DNA of 64,000 bases from Actinomucor elegans (Eukaryota; Mucoromycota; Mucoromycetes; Mucorales; Mucoraceae), in contig JAMSLZ010000007.1 in NCBI GenBank assembly GCA_026027325.1, forward strand, positions 868,001-932,000, given 5' to 3'. The stretch's first letter is position 1. Each line of letters begins with the position of its first letter. Positions 35,341 to 48,324 of this stretch are shown piece after piece. The position numbers and the translations under genes are program-made. Below the pieces are notes generated by a model that was not told the origin of the DNA, did not search any database, and saw nothing but the letters and a program-made list of their open reading frames with translations.

Positions 35341-35858
35341 TGGAGCTACCCAGTTTATTGAATGTTTTGTTTAGCTGCAGTACAATGAATACATTATATT
35401 CGATAATCATTGATGGTAAATCGCTTATCATATCCTATATAATACAATGCTGCAGCCTTATAATGGTACGCTATATATTTACACACAGCTTTTCAATAAG
35501 ATATAACCAAACAAATGTTATTACGCCTATAACAATCGACAGAAAAACGATCAAACAGAGAGACATAAAGTTAAAATGCTATTCACTAGCGCTTAGTGTC
35601 TTTTTTGAGATTCGATTATACGGATTCTAAAGATGAACATGAGCGATCTTGCTCGATCTCGATCAACTGTCGCATTTGATAGTAGTCTGTATTTAGAATG
35701 AGCAACAGCATATCTTGCAAAGTCTTTGTTCTACACATAATTCGTGAGTACAATAATATGTCCCACTCATTTAGCCTTTATTTGCCCAAAAGAAAAGCAT
35801 CCAATTCTCCTCTTGAGTCAGTATTTTATTGATTATATGATTACATCTAACGTATATT

Positions 35859-37149
35859 TTAAACTGCAACGTATCCTCCGCTACCACGACGACGAGACAT
35901 GACGGAGTCAACGATATGAGCGTAAAGTTCCTATACAAAACATAAGTATTGACGCAACATGCTATATGAACTGTGAGCTTACCCTGATGAGATATGGAAG
36001 ATCAAACCAAAATTCACGATGGGGGATAAGATCAAGGCCTCGGGCATTGTACATTTTAAAGTTGTAGATGGCACCACCAACAAAGTAAACAGCCGCCAAT
36101 ACAAACACAATGGTGAAAAAGATACCAATGCCTGACATACCTTCCTTTTTGTCTACTGGTGGCTCCTTCTTGTCAGGTACTTTTTCTCCTACTTTGGTAC
36201 TATTCAAACAAGAGTATTAATAAATAGATACACATGCCACAGGTCATCCTTATACATTACGCGCAAGCATACACAGTCTTCCATTGAAGAGTTAACACGT
36301 TATTATTATACGAAATAATAGTAGGATCATTCACCTTGCCCTGTTTTATCAAGTGTTTAGTCACATAGCCACGCGTCATGTTCATATAAGAGTGTTATGC
36401 TTTACGTCACGAGTTTGAGATTCATCGCATTCCAATGTAACAAGTGCAGATTGGGGTTTACCAGCATATTCACCACCATTCAAAGCCAAAGAGTACTGAT
36501 AGCCGCCTATGTAACTCGTTTAATCCGAAGCTTTCTCAGCATTTCTTCCTTATACTTACTTTTGGTGGCATCATCTTCTGGCTTAATAGCCTTGAACTCT
36601 GCGTCCAATTTACTATGTCAAGGGTGCTCTTAGACCACGCGTCAAAAAGTATCTCTGTCGATACTTACTGGTTGTCTGCATCTCTAGCAATCGTTTGTAC
36701 AATGTCGATACTCTCTTTATCTGCTTTGACGTGTAATGTTCTTCTACATATAAACTATTTGTTTATATATATATATATATGTCAGTGTTACAAGATATAT
36801 AGATGTGTCTTGCTATATACTTTACTGTTCCTTTTTGACAAATCTCATCATTCTTGGGTTCATCGGGAATAGGAAGAGCATCGCACAAGTTGATTTGAGT
36901 GACGATTGAAGTTGTAGTAGGCGGTGTACTTGAGTTCTGATATACGACGAATTCTCTGGTAGCTGTGTCAATACGGACTATAAGATATAAAACGCTTGGC
37001 ATTTTTCTTATTTTTTACCTGTTGAGTTTGGACAGGTCGATTTGCAAGTCTTTGTCACTGATAGGCTTATAACCAGGTTCACAATAAGACTGAAGTGCAA
37101 GTGCAGCGCCTGCAAAAGATATCAAAGTTAACCCAATAGAACTTTTCAT
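35859..37149 (-). CDS. ATG27: Autophagy-related protein 27
   Basis: 289 residues in eight exons (5' to 3': 37019-37149, 36826-36955, 36669-36754, 36560-36612, 36406-36506, 36261-36340, 35983-36199, 35859-35930). A signal peptide (about residues 1-20) precedes a cysteine-containing lumenal domain of the mannose-6-phosphate-receptor-like type (LCDALPIPDEP, TFICRRTLHVKAD, GGYQYSLALNGG, LTLQWKTVYAC). One membrane span (about 214-236) and a cytosolic tail ending in GGYVAV follow. In yeast the terminal Tyr-x-Ala-Val motif of Atg27 is an AP-3 sorting signal and the protein travels with Atg9 vesicles. Splice sites were fixed by frame and by Atg27 conservation. The second exon uses the acceptor that gives NREFVVYQ, because the nearer AG would leave a 24-base intron. 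It ends 66 bases after the CDC50 stop codon, same strand. Confidence 0.88.
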
Positions 37150-37215
37150 GGCAAGTTTATTATAAAGAAGAAAAAAAAAGTCGTAACTTGAAACGCCTTT
37201 TTTTTATTTTATTTT

Positions 37216-38656
37216 TTAATCTTTGTGAAGATGTTTAGTACGACGCTTGTTAGTGGGCAGTCCACCACCAGGTTGATTCCATGATAAATAACTTTCATCA
37301 CCCAGTTTTCTAGGCTTAATACAATGTCTAATTGTAAACAAGAAGCCTAATAAAATACATAACGAGCCAATGGCCATATAAGCAATACCCAAGTAAGGAT
37401 TTCTACCGCCCATGGATGTGGTGGTGGTTAATACTATCCATTTTTCACCACCATATTGAAGTGTATTGAAATCTAATACTAGTTAGTTGTTGTATCGAGA
37501 AATTTTCAATAGAGGATTCTTACTCATATCAATCGACAGTCTCCATCTACCTGCTGGGAGATCGGCAGTATCATTTCTTTGCCATATCTTTCTGAAATCA
37601 GGCAAGGCCGCCACGTGCATCCACACCATAAAGCGTTCTTGGGTGCTCAAATCTGGTGGAGGGAATTCAGCCGTGTACTGTCCATTAGGATACCGCTGAG
37701 CCCAATTTGGTGGTGGCACAATAGCAGAGATATCATATTTTGTAGGTCCGTATTTTTGTTTATCTGTAGGCCACGAAATACCCTGTGTGGTCATTTCATA
37801 TGTAAGCGGCTGTGGTGCATCAACACTAGTTAAATTAGAAGCAGTATCTATGATATAAACATGTTTAACAACTGATTGATAACATATTGACACAGCACGA
37901 CATACCATTAAACATAGAATTGGCAATTAAACCACATGGATAAATAGCTTTTCCAGCATCATTGTAAGCCAAAGGATCGCAACTGGTTTTTAACGCAGAG
38001 GAAGATACAACATCACCTAGTAATTGGGCACTATCAAAGTTTTTGATATACTGTCGATGGTTTTGATAAAAATTCGTAAGTCGATAGTACATAAAAATAG
38101 GTCCTTTCATTGTATTAGGCACTGTAAAGTCAATTGTACAGCGGGGAACGGCGAGTTGATTAGGGTTTCCCCAAGAAGGGTCCAAGAAAGATGTTTCATT
38201 TCGAACAAAATACGCTGGTGGTTGCAAAGTGGATATATTGAATTGATTGTCGGCTAATTGATAGTCATACAGGCTTGGCGCCAAGTAAACTGGGTTGGCA
38301 TAGCTTTGGCAGTATGAATAATTGATCATAATCTGGTCAACCTATAGTATACACACAATGAATTTCTTAGTCTATTGATTATCTAAAACGATTTACTTTG
38401 TTACTATTCCACCATAGTAATCCTCCAGCCGGTGTAAATAGGATACCAATCAAAAACAGTGTAGGTAGAACTGTACGAGGTGTCAAAACTGGCTGCCAAG
38501 CGGGTAGCTTTTGCTGTCTGAATGCTCCATCTTCACAAGTCGGTTTTATTAATTAAGCTTCTTAATTTCTAATGTAGGTCGATGACTAGCATTACCTTGA
38601 GGCTTTCGAGTTTTTGGTACTTCGTCACCATTTTCGTCTTTTTCCTTCTTGGCCAT
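37216..38656 (-). CDS. CDC50: CDC50/LEM3-family subunit of P4-ATPase lipid flippases
   Basis: 403 residues in five exons (38596-38656, 38397-38530, 37906-38341, 37524-37847, 37216-37472). Cytosolic N-terminus, then the family block RQQKLPAWQPVLTPRTVLP and a first membrane span. The large ectodomain has cysteines for the two conserved disulfides (for example YSYCQSYANP, CDPLAYNDAGKAIYPCGLIANSMFND), several Asn-x-Ser/Thr sites and the WPTDKQKY motif. The final span is LGIAYMAIGSLCILLGFLFTI, with a basic C-terminus. Cdc50 proteins are required for exit from the ER and activity of P4-ATPases that move phosphatidylserine and phosphatidylethanolamine to the cytosolic leaflet. The last intron has two in-frame acceptors 6 bases apart. 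The one giving MNFNTLQYGG fits the family better. Confidence 0.94.
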
Positions 38657-41600
38657 TTTTTTTTTTTGATAATTGAACACAAAGAACTACAGAAAATGCT
38701 TGCAAGAAAGACAATAAAAAGGTATTTTAAAGTCCGGAAGCCGTCACCTTGGCTCCATAGCCATAATAATAAGTCGGGAGCATTGATTTTTAGATGCTCT
38801 CATGCTCAAAAAATTTCAAGGCTCACAAAACCATACATAGTACTAATAGAAACGCTAAATTGCAAAAAAAAAGTCACATAATCAACCAGATTATTAAAAC
38901 GCTTTTGATGCCGTTAAAAAAGTGATTCAAAGACATGTCACTGCAATATCTTTTCGATCACTATTGGCTGGCGGATGATGGAATAGTAAAATCATCGATA
39001 GATATCATCCTTTGGATTCCAGTTCCTCTTTGCCTGTCCCATTAAATTGGCAGTCTGGCAAAGCATCTTTCATGCTTACATACACAATCAATCTGTCCAA
39101 CTTTCCGCGATCTCTCAATTACTTTTCTTTTCTTCCTCTTTGACGAGAAACATCAATCGTCTTTTACCCGAAACTGATATCCATCAAATCTGCTTGTACT
39201 TTATTGAAAATTTGGCGAGCTCATTGGCTCATCGTTTTCGATAATGCTTCGTTTTTCTCGACAAATGTAACTGCCGATATCTCTAAGCTTCTAATTCGAC
39301 TTGATTCTAAGCATTCAGCCACCCACTCAAACCTTAATACTAGCTTTTTGCCCTTTATACCCAATATTTCTTTCCTCTCCAATACTTTTTGCAACAATAT
39401 AAGAATTTAAAATATAATCAGAGCTTGCTCTCATGAAATTTGAAGCCACTTTTAATGACAAAGAATCGCCGATGACAAAGAATATTTAATTAGAATTTTA
39501 CATAATTTAATTTTACTCCTCATAATGTAAAAAATTTCGTTATTTCCTTCAGATGATCAAGTTATCTCTAACAAGATGATTAGTTTTTTTTAATAGAAAT
39601 GTAACTATCAATTGAATGTCTAATATAAAATAGCTTTCAAAATAGATATCATTTTATTTCTCAACGATATAAAACATTTACATTAAAGAACTATGCTTCA
39701 AAAACGTGCTGCTGTGCTTCAGAAAAATAAGCGGAAAAAAAATCCCGCTTAAGGGATTATCCTTCCATCTTTAATATCTCAAATCTTCTCGACCAACCCT
39801 AATTTAATATCACATTTATTGACTAATGCATGTTCAGAACGTGCTACTGAATCTATTATAGCCACTATTTAACTGTAGTAATATTAAAACATTACACTTA
39901 TCAATAGCCACATAATTGTACATGGCATGTATATGAATTTCATTTGATAAGTTCTGTAGAACCTCCTGCAACCTTGATTTAAAACACTTAACTGGCACAT
40001 ATTCTAATGAAGAATTATCTTTCGACTGTTTCATTCTTATCAGCGGTTTTATAAATTGCAATAGCTTCATCAGCTGAAGAAGCTAATATCAGCAACATTT
40101 CAGTTCAAGAGAGGTTAGATGTCACTGTCAGATCTTATACATGTAAATAGACACAATCAATAAACCATTGACATATTTGAGTTTGTTTTCATTGGTTATA
40201 CTGCTCAAGACAAGTCTGTTGATTTTGCAAATGATAACATTATTACTGTCCCTGATCCTAGTGCTACATCTTCATGAGGAATAATACATCTAGTAATACC
40301 TACAAATATCTGCAGTAAAGCTTAATTGTGCTTTTATCAATATAGGGATTATGCTACACTCTTTCTCCAATGCTTGGATTAATTTGAATTTCATTCCAGC
40401 AAGGTATATATTCAGTTACTTAATTGGTTGTCATTATCATACGAGAATAGAAATAACAAGGCATTGATTTACACTACACCGTAACTACGAGCTACGACCA
40501 AACAGTAAATAGGCGGATGGAAGGCAATGGTGTTTTATTAAATGATATTTTCTTATAAATCAGTTTTTGTTTAGTTTCTTTTGCTATTCTAGTATAATGT
40601 TTATGCAATGCATATAGATTAATATTCATTATAATAACCCAAATGATAGATTGAACAATACAAGTTTAAAAACCATCCACAATTATATAAAGACGATTGC
40701 ATAATTCTCTTTCTCAAAAGAGCCCTCCATTCTTACGAAGAGTCGCCTTTCATCTGTTCTATCTTTATTCGTTCGCTTGTTGGCAGTTATGAAAAAGGTT
40801 GTAGCTATGCCTGTTGATGAAGACATTAGGAATATTTTTAGTCAAGATTAGTCAAACAGAACTTATAAAAAAATATTACTTGTCTGATTCACCACAGCCA
40901 ATCATTGATATTTGACTTAATTATAGTGCTCGTGGTGCATCGAAATCACTGACCTATTAGTCCTTCTGAAATACACTACGGCACTCTTTATGATATTCCA
41001 AACAAATCTATTTCTTTGCCTATTAATCTGTCTATTTGTTGTCCCCATTTATACAACTTAATGTTATCAAGGGATGTGGCATATATTTCGTACAAACTAT
41101 AATTAATATTTATAAATTTCTGGATCCAAATTTACGTTTGCTAAGTAAGTGGTGTTCAGGACCATATGGGGTCAACTGATAGAGGTTGCAGCAAGGTAAT
41201 AACGTATATGCAGCAAGATTTTCCCAGTCATAAAATCTTTTGTCCCAGAAATATATAGTCCAAAGTGTACAACTTGAAATAAAACCAAAAGTTCTGTATA
41301 GAGCGACAGGCATTATATTGTAAACTGTATAGATAATAATAAATTGATTGTAATTTTACTTCTTCTATTTCGCCATTAGCATCAATCTGCGCACTTTCTT
41401 CCATATCATTCAACCCATCTCCTCTCTCTGCTGCTCATGACTTTTACTTGAAATGAGGATTCAGCTGATGAAGACCAGTAAAAGAACCTATTTTATTAAA
41501 ATACAAATTTTAGCTAGGATCCATATCAAGCATCTATTGGTTTATATGTTCAATAATACTTCTTAGTGCTCGGTTAGGTGAACTTGTTAAATCTTGCAAT

Positions 41601-42841
41601 TAGCAATTCCACAAGTTCATTTTGCGGCATACCTGTTGCCTTATTGATCCTGTATTTCTTATTTGTCTATCAAAATAAACTACTGAGTGTTGATACAATC
41701 CAATGAATCAAAAATGAGTTTACGATAAAGTCAGAGTCATTATGTTCGTCATACTGCTACTTCTAAAACAAAGACAGAATGGCGGATCAAGATTTACACT
41801 GTTCTTTCTAGTACGTTTGATTCTAATACACGTCTTTTCATAATATTTTGATAAGAGCTATATTATAAAGATGTTGCAGTGAATCTATGATGAACTGTAA
41901 CATCAATAGCTTTATTGTCGTTTTTACCTTCGCTAAAGGCAGAATTGTTGTGAACTTACCCGGCAGTAATGTATATGCTGCACTCGTTTAGAGCTGGATG
42001 TTTGTTTATCCTCAAGTAAGGCAACTGTAGTTTATTAAACAGAACTTTGTTAAATCGTATCTTTATATCAAATTGAATGATCTAGTATCTGGTTTGTGTG
42101 GTGGATTAGAAAAAAACTGAGACGCAGTACATACAAGATCAAGTCAACTAATGCCACTCGATAGACTCACCTATCGCTCAAGATAATACTATATTTATCC
42201 ACATTTCTGTTATATGGATGATTTAAACTAAAGTGCTTGGGTACGCACTTCGACTAGCCAAAGTCTTGTATCGTCCTCTGCATTGTCTTTATCAAAGACT
42301 TCTGATAATTTGGAAGAGCCTTTAAAAAGAGCATCGACATTGTTATAATCAAATAGTCCTTATTGTCTTTATGTGAGGCGAGATTCTTATTATCAATTAA
42401 AAAAAAATCGCATTGTTGATATTGATATCCTATTATTATTACATTCTCTCGAATCAGTTTGTTTGGCCATCGGAGAAACACCTCGACGATGCACAACGAC
42501 GTCGACCCTTGTTATTTGATCACCGCATACCAACCAAATGCTCAAAACCTGTCATAGTAGTCACCTAAATTTTTCTGTTGCAGGATCATTATTATCATGA
42601 CCTCATTACTGTGCATTATTGTTTGCTTTTCGACTCAACAATTTATTTTGAAAGCCTTGAATTCTTTCTTTAATAGGAAGTATCACTTGGCTTTTTTTTT
42701 TAAGCTCTTTGGTTTATCCATACCTATAAAAAGACAGAAAGAAGAAGCCTACCGGCTTACTGCGTGTGAAAAAAAAACGAATCATTCATACAGCTAAATA
42801 AATAGCTTTTTCTTTTCATTCCTATATATTTACTTTAAACA
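38657..42841. other. Large intergenic region, decayed repeats
   Basis: About 4.2 kb without a supportable gene. Short frames are frequent but broken. A family A repeat lies at about 39700-39865 and the stretch 39040-39400 may be decayed LINE sequence (weak). A 7-bp hairpin TAAGCGG/CCGCTTA lies near 39728-39751. The last about 250 bases form the promoter side of the myo-inositol oxygenase gene. Confidence 0.55.
39700..39865 (-). repeat. Degenerate family A repeat copy
   Basis: It aligns with 53280-53412 over about 130 bases: AGAAAATAAG-G block, ATCTTC block, TAATTTAAT-CACATTTATTGACTA core, then TGCATGTTCAGA and GTGCTACTGAATCTATTA. Confidence 0.55.
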
Positions 42842-43745
42842 ATGAGAATCATACCTGCCAGTCAATTATCTGAAGCTGCCAAGGTTACTGAGGTCTGGGA
42901 GACCTTTCTCAAGACTAAATACCAAAAGGATTTTCGCGACTATACAGCGGCTGATCAAGAGCAGCCCTCCATTGCAGCCTTTTACAAAGAAAACCACGCG
43001 AAACAAAGTTTGGCTCATGTGCTTAATAAGAAGCAAACATATAATGGTCTGAATCATGGTGAAATGGGTATTTGGGAAGCATTGGAACTTATGAACACGT
43101 TGGTGGATGAGTCGGATCCAGATCTTCACTTACCTCAGATTGCGCATGCGTTACAATCGGCCGAAGCAGCGCGTGCTGATGGACAACCGCGTTGGATGAT
43201 ATTAACAGCATTGATACATGATTTGGGTAAATATCTATTCTTTTTGGGAGAGCCTCAATGGACAGTAAGTAGCGGAGCATCAGTGATGGCAGAAACTGAT
43301 CAGTTATTACTAGGTTGTGGGAGATACGTTTCCTGTTGGCTGCCGGTTTTCAAGCAAGATAGTATATCCAGATTATCTGAAAGAGAACCCAGACTATGAC
43401 CATCCTGTGTATAGTACACAATATGGTATTTATAAGCCTCATTGTGGATTGGATCAGGTGCATATGAGTTATGGCCATGATGAGTATCTCTATCATGTCT
43501 GCAAAAATTATTTACCTGTAGAAGCAAGTTACATTATTCGCTTTCATTCATTTTACTCATGTCATACCGAAAACCAATACAGTTGGCTAATGAATGATCA
43601 CGACCAAGAGATGATCAAGTGGGTCAAGGTGTTTAATCAGTATGATCTATATTCAAAAGCTGAAGTGGAAACTGACATTGAGTCTTTAAAGCCTTATTAT
43701 ATGGAATTGATCAAGGAATTCTTTCCAGAAAAGATCAAATGGTAG
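42842..43745 (+). CDS. MIOX: Myo-inositol oxygenase
   Basis: 284 residues in two exons (42842-43264, 43314-43745). The enzyme opens myo-inositol with O2 to D-glucuronate at a di-iron centre in an HD-fold, the first step of inositol catabolism. Visible family motifs are [21 protein letters not shown], the metal-binding [54 protein letters not shown] and the C-terminal [18 protein letters not shown]. Length matches animal and fungal enzymes. The usual Trp in the RFHSFYPWH-type motif is Cys here. The intron splits the protein between TVV and GDTFP. It converges with the sugar transporter gene, 141 bases between stop codons. Fungi that live on inositol often carry transporter and MIOX genes together, so joint use is plausible but not shown. 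Confidence 0.97.
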
Positions 43746-43886
43746 ACAAAAAGATTTGATATAATAAAATGAAATTTATTGAAACATTAAAAAGAACTAA
43801 TATACAAGGTTATGATAGAAAAATATGTAAAAAAAAAGAGGAATATATGAAGACATTATGCGTATTTAAGATGAGAATGAATAGAT

Positions 43887-45450
43887 TTAAGAATGGAAAG
43901 ACTTGACAATAGCTTCAATTGAACGGTTCTTGGTTTCAGGAACGAAGATCCAAGTAAAGACAAAAGCCATAGCAGCAATAACGGCAAAGATGGCGAAAGA
44001 GTAACCTTGGATCTCGGCAAAGATAACAGGGAAACATTGACCGATCAAGAAGTTCATTGCCCAGTTCATGGCAGTAGCAGCAGAACCGACACTGGATGAA
44101 GCATAGACAGGAGACATTTCAGAGGTGACCATCCAAGGAATGGGACCAACACCAATAGCAAATGAAATGACATAGCCAAAGACGGCAACAACCAAAAGAG
44201 CACCAATGCTGTAGACGTAACCAATGACCAAGATGACAGAGAAAATACAAGCACCAGCTTCAGCAATCAACAAGAGGGGACGACGGCCCATACGATCGAT
44301 CAAGATCAAAGAAGCAATAGTAGAGACAAAGTTAACAACAGTGGTAACAATAGCCATGTACTTGGACATATCAGCATCAAAAGACATGTTGAAGATTGTA
44401 GTAGAATAGTACATGACAGCGTTCATACCGATCAATTGTTGGATAACGTGAAGCATAAGTACAGTGATAGCAATCTTGCGGATAACGGGATCAATAAAGA
44501 TTTGAATCATGTTCATATTTTCGTGTTGATCAGTTTCGCCAGTACCAACGACACCATCTTCAAGCTTAGCGTTTTGTTCGAAGCCGTCCTTTTGTTCTTC
44601 CTTCATTCCAGACTTGTCAGCAGCAGCATTGGTGCTGGTAACAGCTTGAGCAGCAGAAGTACCAAGGATACCTTCAACTTGTTCAAAGAATTCTTGTTCA
44701 ATGTTGGCTCCAGGACGAAGTTTTTGAAGATTGATACGGGCTTCTTCGATACGGTTTTGAGAGATGAGATAACGAGGAGATTCAACGCAGCCAGCCATCA
44801 AGAAGAATTGAGCAATAGCGGGAATAGCGACGATAGCAAAGTTGATTCTCCAAAGTGGAACATAGGCAAGAGGAAGACCAATGACAGAGGCAAGCAAGAT
44901 ACCAATGACAATAGCAAATTGATTACAAGTACCCATAGTACCACGAGCTTTGATAGTAGAAACCTCACCAACATAGGTAGGAGTAGCAAGAGAACCAAGA
45001 CCGCAAGAAAGACCACAGCAGATACGGCCGATGATGAACATGGCAGGTGAAACTGAGGCGCCAATCAAAACGGCACCAATGATCCAACCAATATTATTGA
45101 AGATGATTGTCTTCTTACGACCAAACTTAGTTTGAATGGCGCCACCAAAGAGGCCACCAAAAAGACCACCGACACAGAAAGAAGCGACAGCGAAACCCCT
45201 ATAATGAAAATACATGAGTAAATTTGTTAAGGAACACGATCCGATCTACTTACCAAAGGGCATCGTTCATAGGTAAACAATCAGGGAAAGCACTATTGGC
45301 TACATGAGCTGCTCCGTTTTCACAGGCATGAGTAACTTGACCTGGAACGTTAGCAGAGCCAATGACCCAACCATTACTGAAGGAACCAAGGCAAGCGATA
45401 ACCACGCAGTACACCATGTACCCGGGTAATTTCATGTCAAGTGAATTCAT
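43887..45450 (-). CDS. GLUT-like MFS sugar transporter
   Basis: 502 residues in two exons (45254-45450, 43887-45198). Sugar-porter signatures are all present: GGLFGGLFGGAIQTKFGRKK after span 2, a PETKNRS ending after span 12, VESPRYLI before the central loop, QQLIGMNAVMYYSTTIF in span 7, DRMGRRPLLL and GPIPWMVTSEMSP. The start resembles animal GLUT proteins (LGSFSNGWVIGSANVPG) more than yeast Hxt proteins. The central cytosolic loop carries an extra acidic, low-complexity insertion of about 45 residues. Codon use is strongly biased, which suggests high expression. The substrate may be a hexose, or myo-inositol given the convergent MIOX gene; the sequence does not decide. Confidence 0.92.
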
Positions 45451-48324
45451 GTTAAAAGAGTTGTTTTTTTTTTGTATTGATAATTAGAAGTTATATGATA
45501 ATAATGAAAAAAAAAGTCGAAACTGGGTGAAGTCGATTGGTATATATACTTTTTTTTCAATCAAGAGACGGACTTCTTCAACCTACCCCACGTAACCGAA
45601 AAGGCAATTTTCTGAGACTGAATTGATTCCGTTCAGATCCTTTGTCACGCCATCTGTTGTACAGAATTGAGACTCAGTGTTTCTACCTTCTTTCTGAGGG
45701 CATTATACGTTTTGTAAGCGAGAATATAAGCAAAAAACCAAAAACAATTAAATAAATATAGTTTTAATAACAAATGTTTATTCTATATGTTTATAATAAA
45801 CTTCTATGGATTCAATGTCATGAAAAGCTATATAAAACGATGTATTTCCATTCAATTTGATACAGTGACCCTTTCATTGTGTAGTTCCTAAGGTACATGT
45901 TCGACCTTGGTGTTTCCGGTCGTATGTTTATTTCGCACTTCTAGTCTCGGCTTCATATGTGCTGCCTCTAGAAAGAAGTATGATAAGGGTGCCATGCCCC
46001 TTTACGGTAAAGTTATAATAACAATGCAATATATGCCCTATTGGTAAATTGTACACTCGATCTAACGCATTTTCTTACAACTTGATACATTACTGAAGCC
46101 ATTGATTCTCGCATATGCAGGCAATGTTTCATGTCGATTTCCCATGGGTTTTACATCCTTTTAGTGTTAATTCGGCTTTCAGTCGGATCAGATCGAAAAC
46201 TTGTTCTTTGATGCTACTGGGAGAGTTTTAGTACTCTATCAATGATCTTCCTCCCTTCTCTATGATACTTTGACCAAAGGATTACAAGATTACCAACGTT
46301 TCAGTGGGAAAAAGGTGCGTTTTACCACATATTCCCGCTTTACCCAGCTGTAGAAGGCGACACAAGTTAATTATATCAAGTGGTAGGAGTTTATCAAAAT
46401 AGAAATTTAGGTGGAGGAACTCGCCGCTCAAATATCATGCGGTGTAGACCCTGCGGAAATCGTGGCCTGCTCATAGGTTCGTTCCGCCCAATACCACTTC
46501 TTCCCTTATTACTTTATTAGTACAATGGTATTTTTAGTTGCCGTGTCATCTTTTATTAATATTGAATGGAATACAAAGATATGTCTACTCTTTCCGCTAC
46601 GACCAAATGATTGATACAATTCCAAGTAAATAAAATAGCACTTTCTGAAGTTAAAAAAAAGTATTTTGACAAGGCGGCACCTAGCTTCCGTCTTTGAAAC
46701 AAAAGAAGTTTCTAAAAGACGCAGAAACAATGAACAATAGGGTCATTCGACGGAATTTCATCCAATCCTTGTCTTGATTATGTAAATCATATTATGAAGC
46801 GAAAATGCTTGCTTACCATTTGATTTGGCTGTATATTTTGTGCAGGGTCCCGTCATTATGTAGTTGAGATGAAAAAAAAAAAAAACTAGGTAAACCAAGC
46901 AATCAAGCAGTCAAAGAGTCAGCCATTTGATATGAACCAGGTCATTGAATAAAGCCATTTCTGACAAAGGTATTATATATCCATATGAAGGTATTATGCG
47001 TATCCCAAGCACAACGTCCTTTTCTGCAATCAAACAGAATATTTCACGATTTACCATCTTTACTGTCCATAATACAGCAACTTGCCGACATGTCAAAAAG
47101 ACATGTCAAAAAGTGGGTATGTTAAAAAAAACAATGCAGTGTATTGTTATTCTTTACTGTTCGACTTGATAACAAAACGGTAGAACCAAGACTTATGACT
47201 TTACATGATTAATGAAATATCAGCTTATTTCATTAATTGAGCTCCATGGAACTGAGACTGCAAACGAAAGCACCTTATAGCAATTATCTTAATAAGGATA
47301 TTTACCAGTTTTTACCATCACCCGTGTACTTCAGTCCTTCCCAAGTCGTTACACATCTTTGATCGGAGCTGATTAACCTGCAAGGACATGAATAATGTAA
47401 GTGTCATACACTTTCCGAGGAATTATCGTACGCTTGAAAAAAAGCATCGCCCAAGAAAGGATATCCCAGTTCCCCCGGCCATATTTCGTCCCATGCAACT
47501 GCAGTTGATCATGGCAGATAGTAAAAAACAAAAGGTATTATTAACAGAATGATACTTCGAAAACCTTTGTTAGCCATAGTTATTTGGAGGCCAAGATGGA
47601 GTTTTTGATCTAGAACTAAAAGGCCTATCTGTTAATCACTGTGTGAATACATACCGTATCAATACATCTTCTTCAATCCAAGCTGGGCAGGTGACAATCC
47701 TGGGATTGGTCGATCATTGTCCAATTATGTAAACCTGGAGTTAAAATGAAAATCACCCCATTGAGTGCTATTGGCCAAGATATTAGGTAGCTTGATCATT
47801 GGTATTTGTTTGCAGGAATCTGTTGTTCACCCCACTTCTTATCGATTATACATCCTATTGTATCGTAGTGAACTGAAACTTGCTTTATTATTATAGAACG
47901 ATGTGTCAAGTTTATTAAAGCTTATATTAAAGTAAGCGATTTAGATTGATGAGCTTGAATGTATACACTTTTCGCTCTATACAGATTGCGGACCAAGATC
48001 TCTGTGGCACACGGTTCATCTTTTTTATCATTACGAACTGTTGTATCTTTCCTAAAAATCCAAAGGATTCGATTCTCTTCTTTAATTGATGCGCAAAGCT
48101 CAGCTTGAATTAAAATAAAAAAAAAGCGATAGGAAACTTTATATGTGAGAAGATCTTTTGCACTTGCATCAAGTCATCAGCTGTGTTTGTTTACATCTCT
48201 CAACCCATTGTACCGTGTGACGTATTCATTTAATTAGTCGAAGTAAAGTAGATCATATATGGCCAATGAAGATTATAAATTAGCAAATATATACAACGTA
48301 TGAATGTATTGAGCCGAATAAGGG

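Larger units (their letters stand above)
33821..35858. other. Repeat-rich intergenic DNA
   Basis: About 2 kb with no intact gene. It holds an AAT microsatellite and a family B repeat copy. Confidence 0.6.

Noticed and set aside
36956..37018. A 24-base intron in ATG27 giving the insert SVLYLIVRIDTAT
   Set aside because: Too short for a spliceosomal intron. The 63-base alternative matches Atg27 proteins better.
39047..39410. Overlapping frames that might be a gene or LINE piece
   Set aside because: Only short pieces, with no motif strong enough. Left as possible decayed LINE.
42597..42797. 66-codon frame upstream of MIOX
   Set aside because: Sits in the promoter and leader of MIOX, hydrophobic and without family match.
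46395..46500. RNase P, MRP or tRNA-like RNA
   Set aside because: A B-box-like GGTTCGTTCC is present, but no cloverleaf folds and no RNase P core motifs were found.
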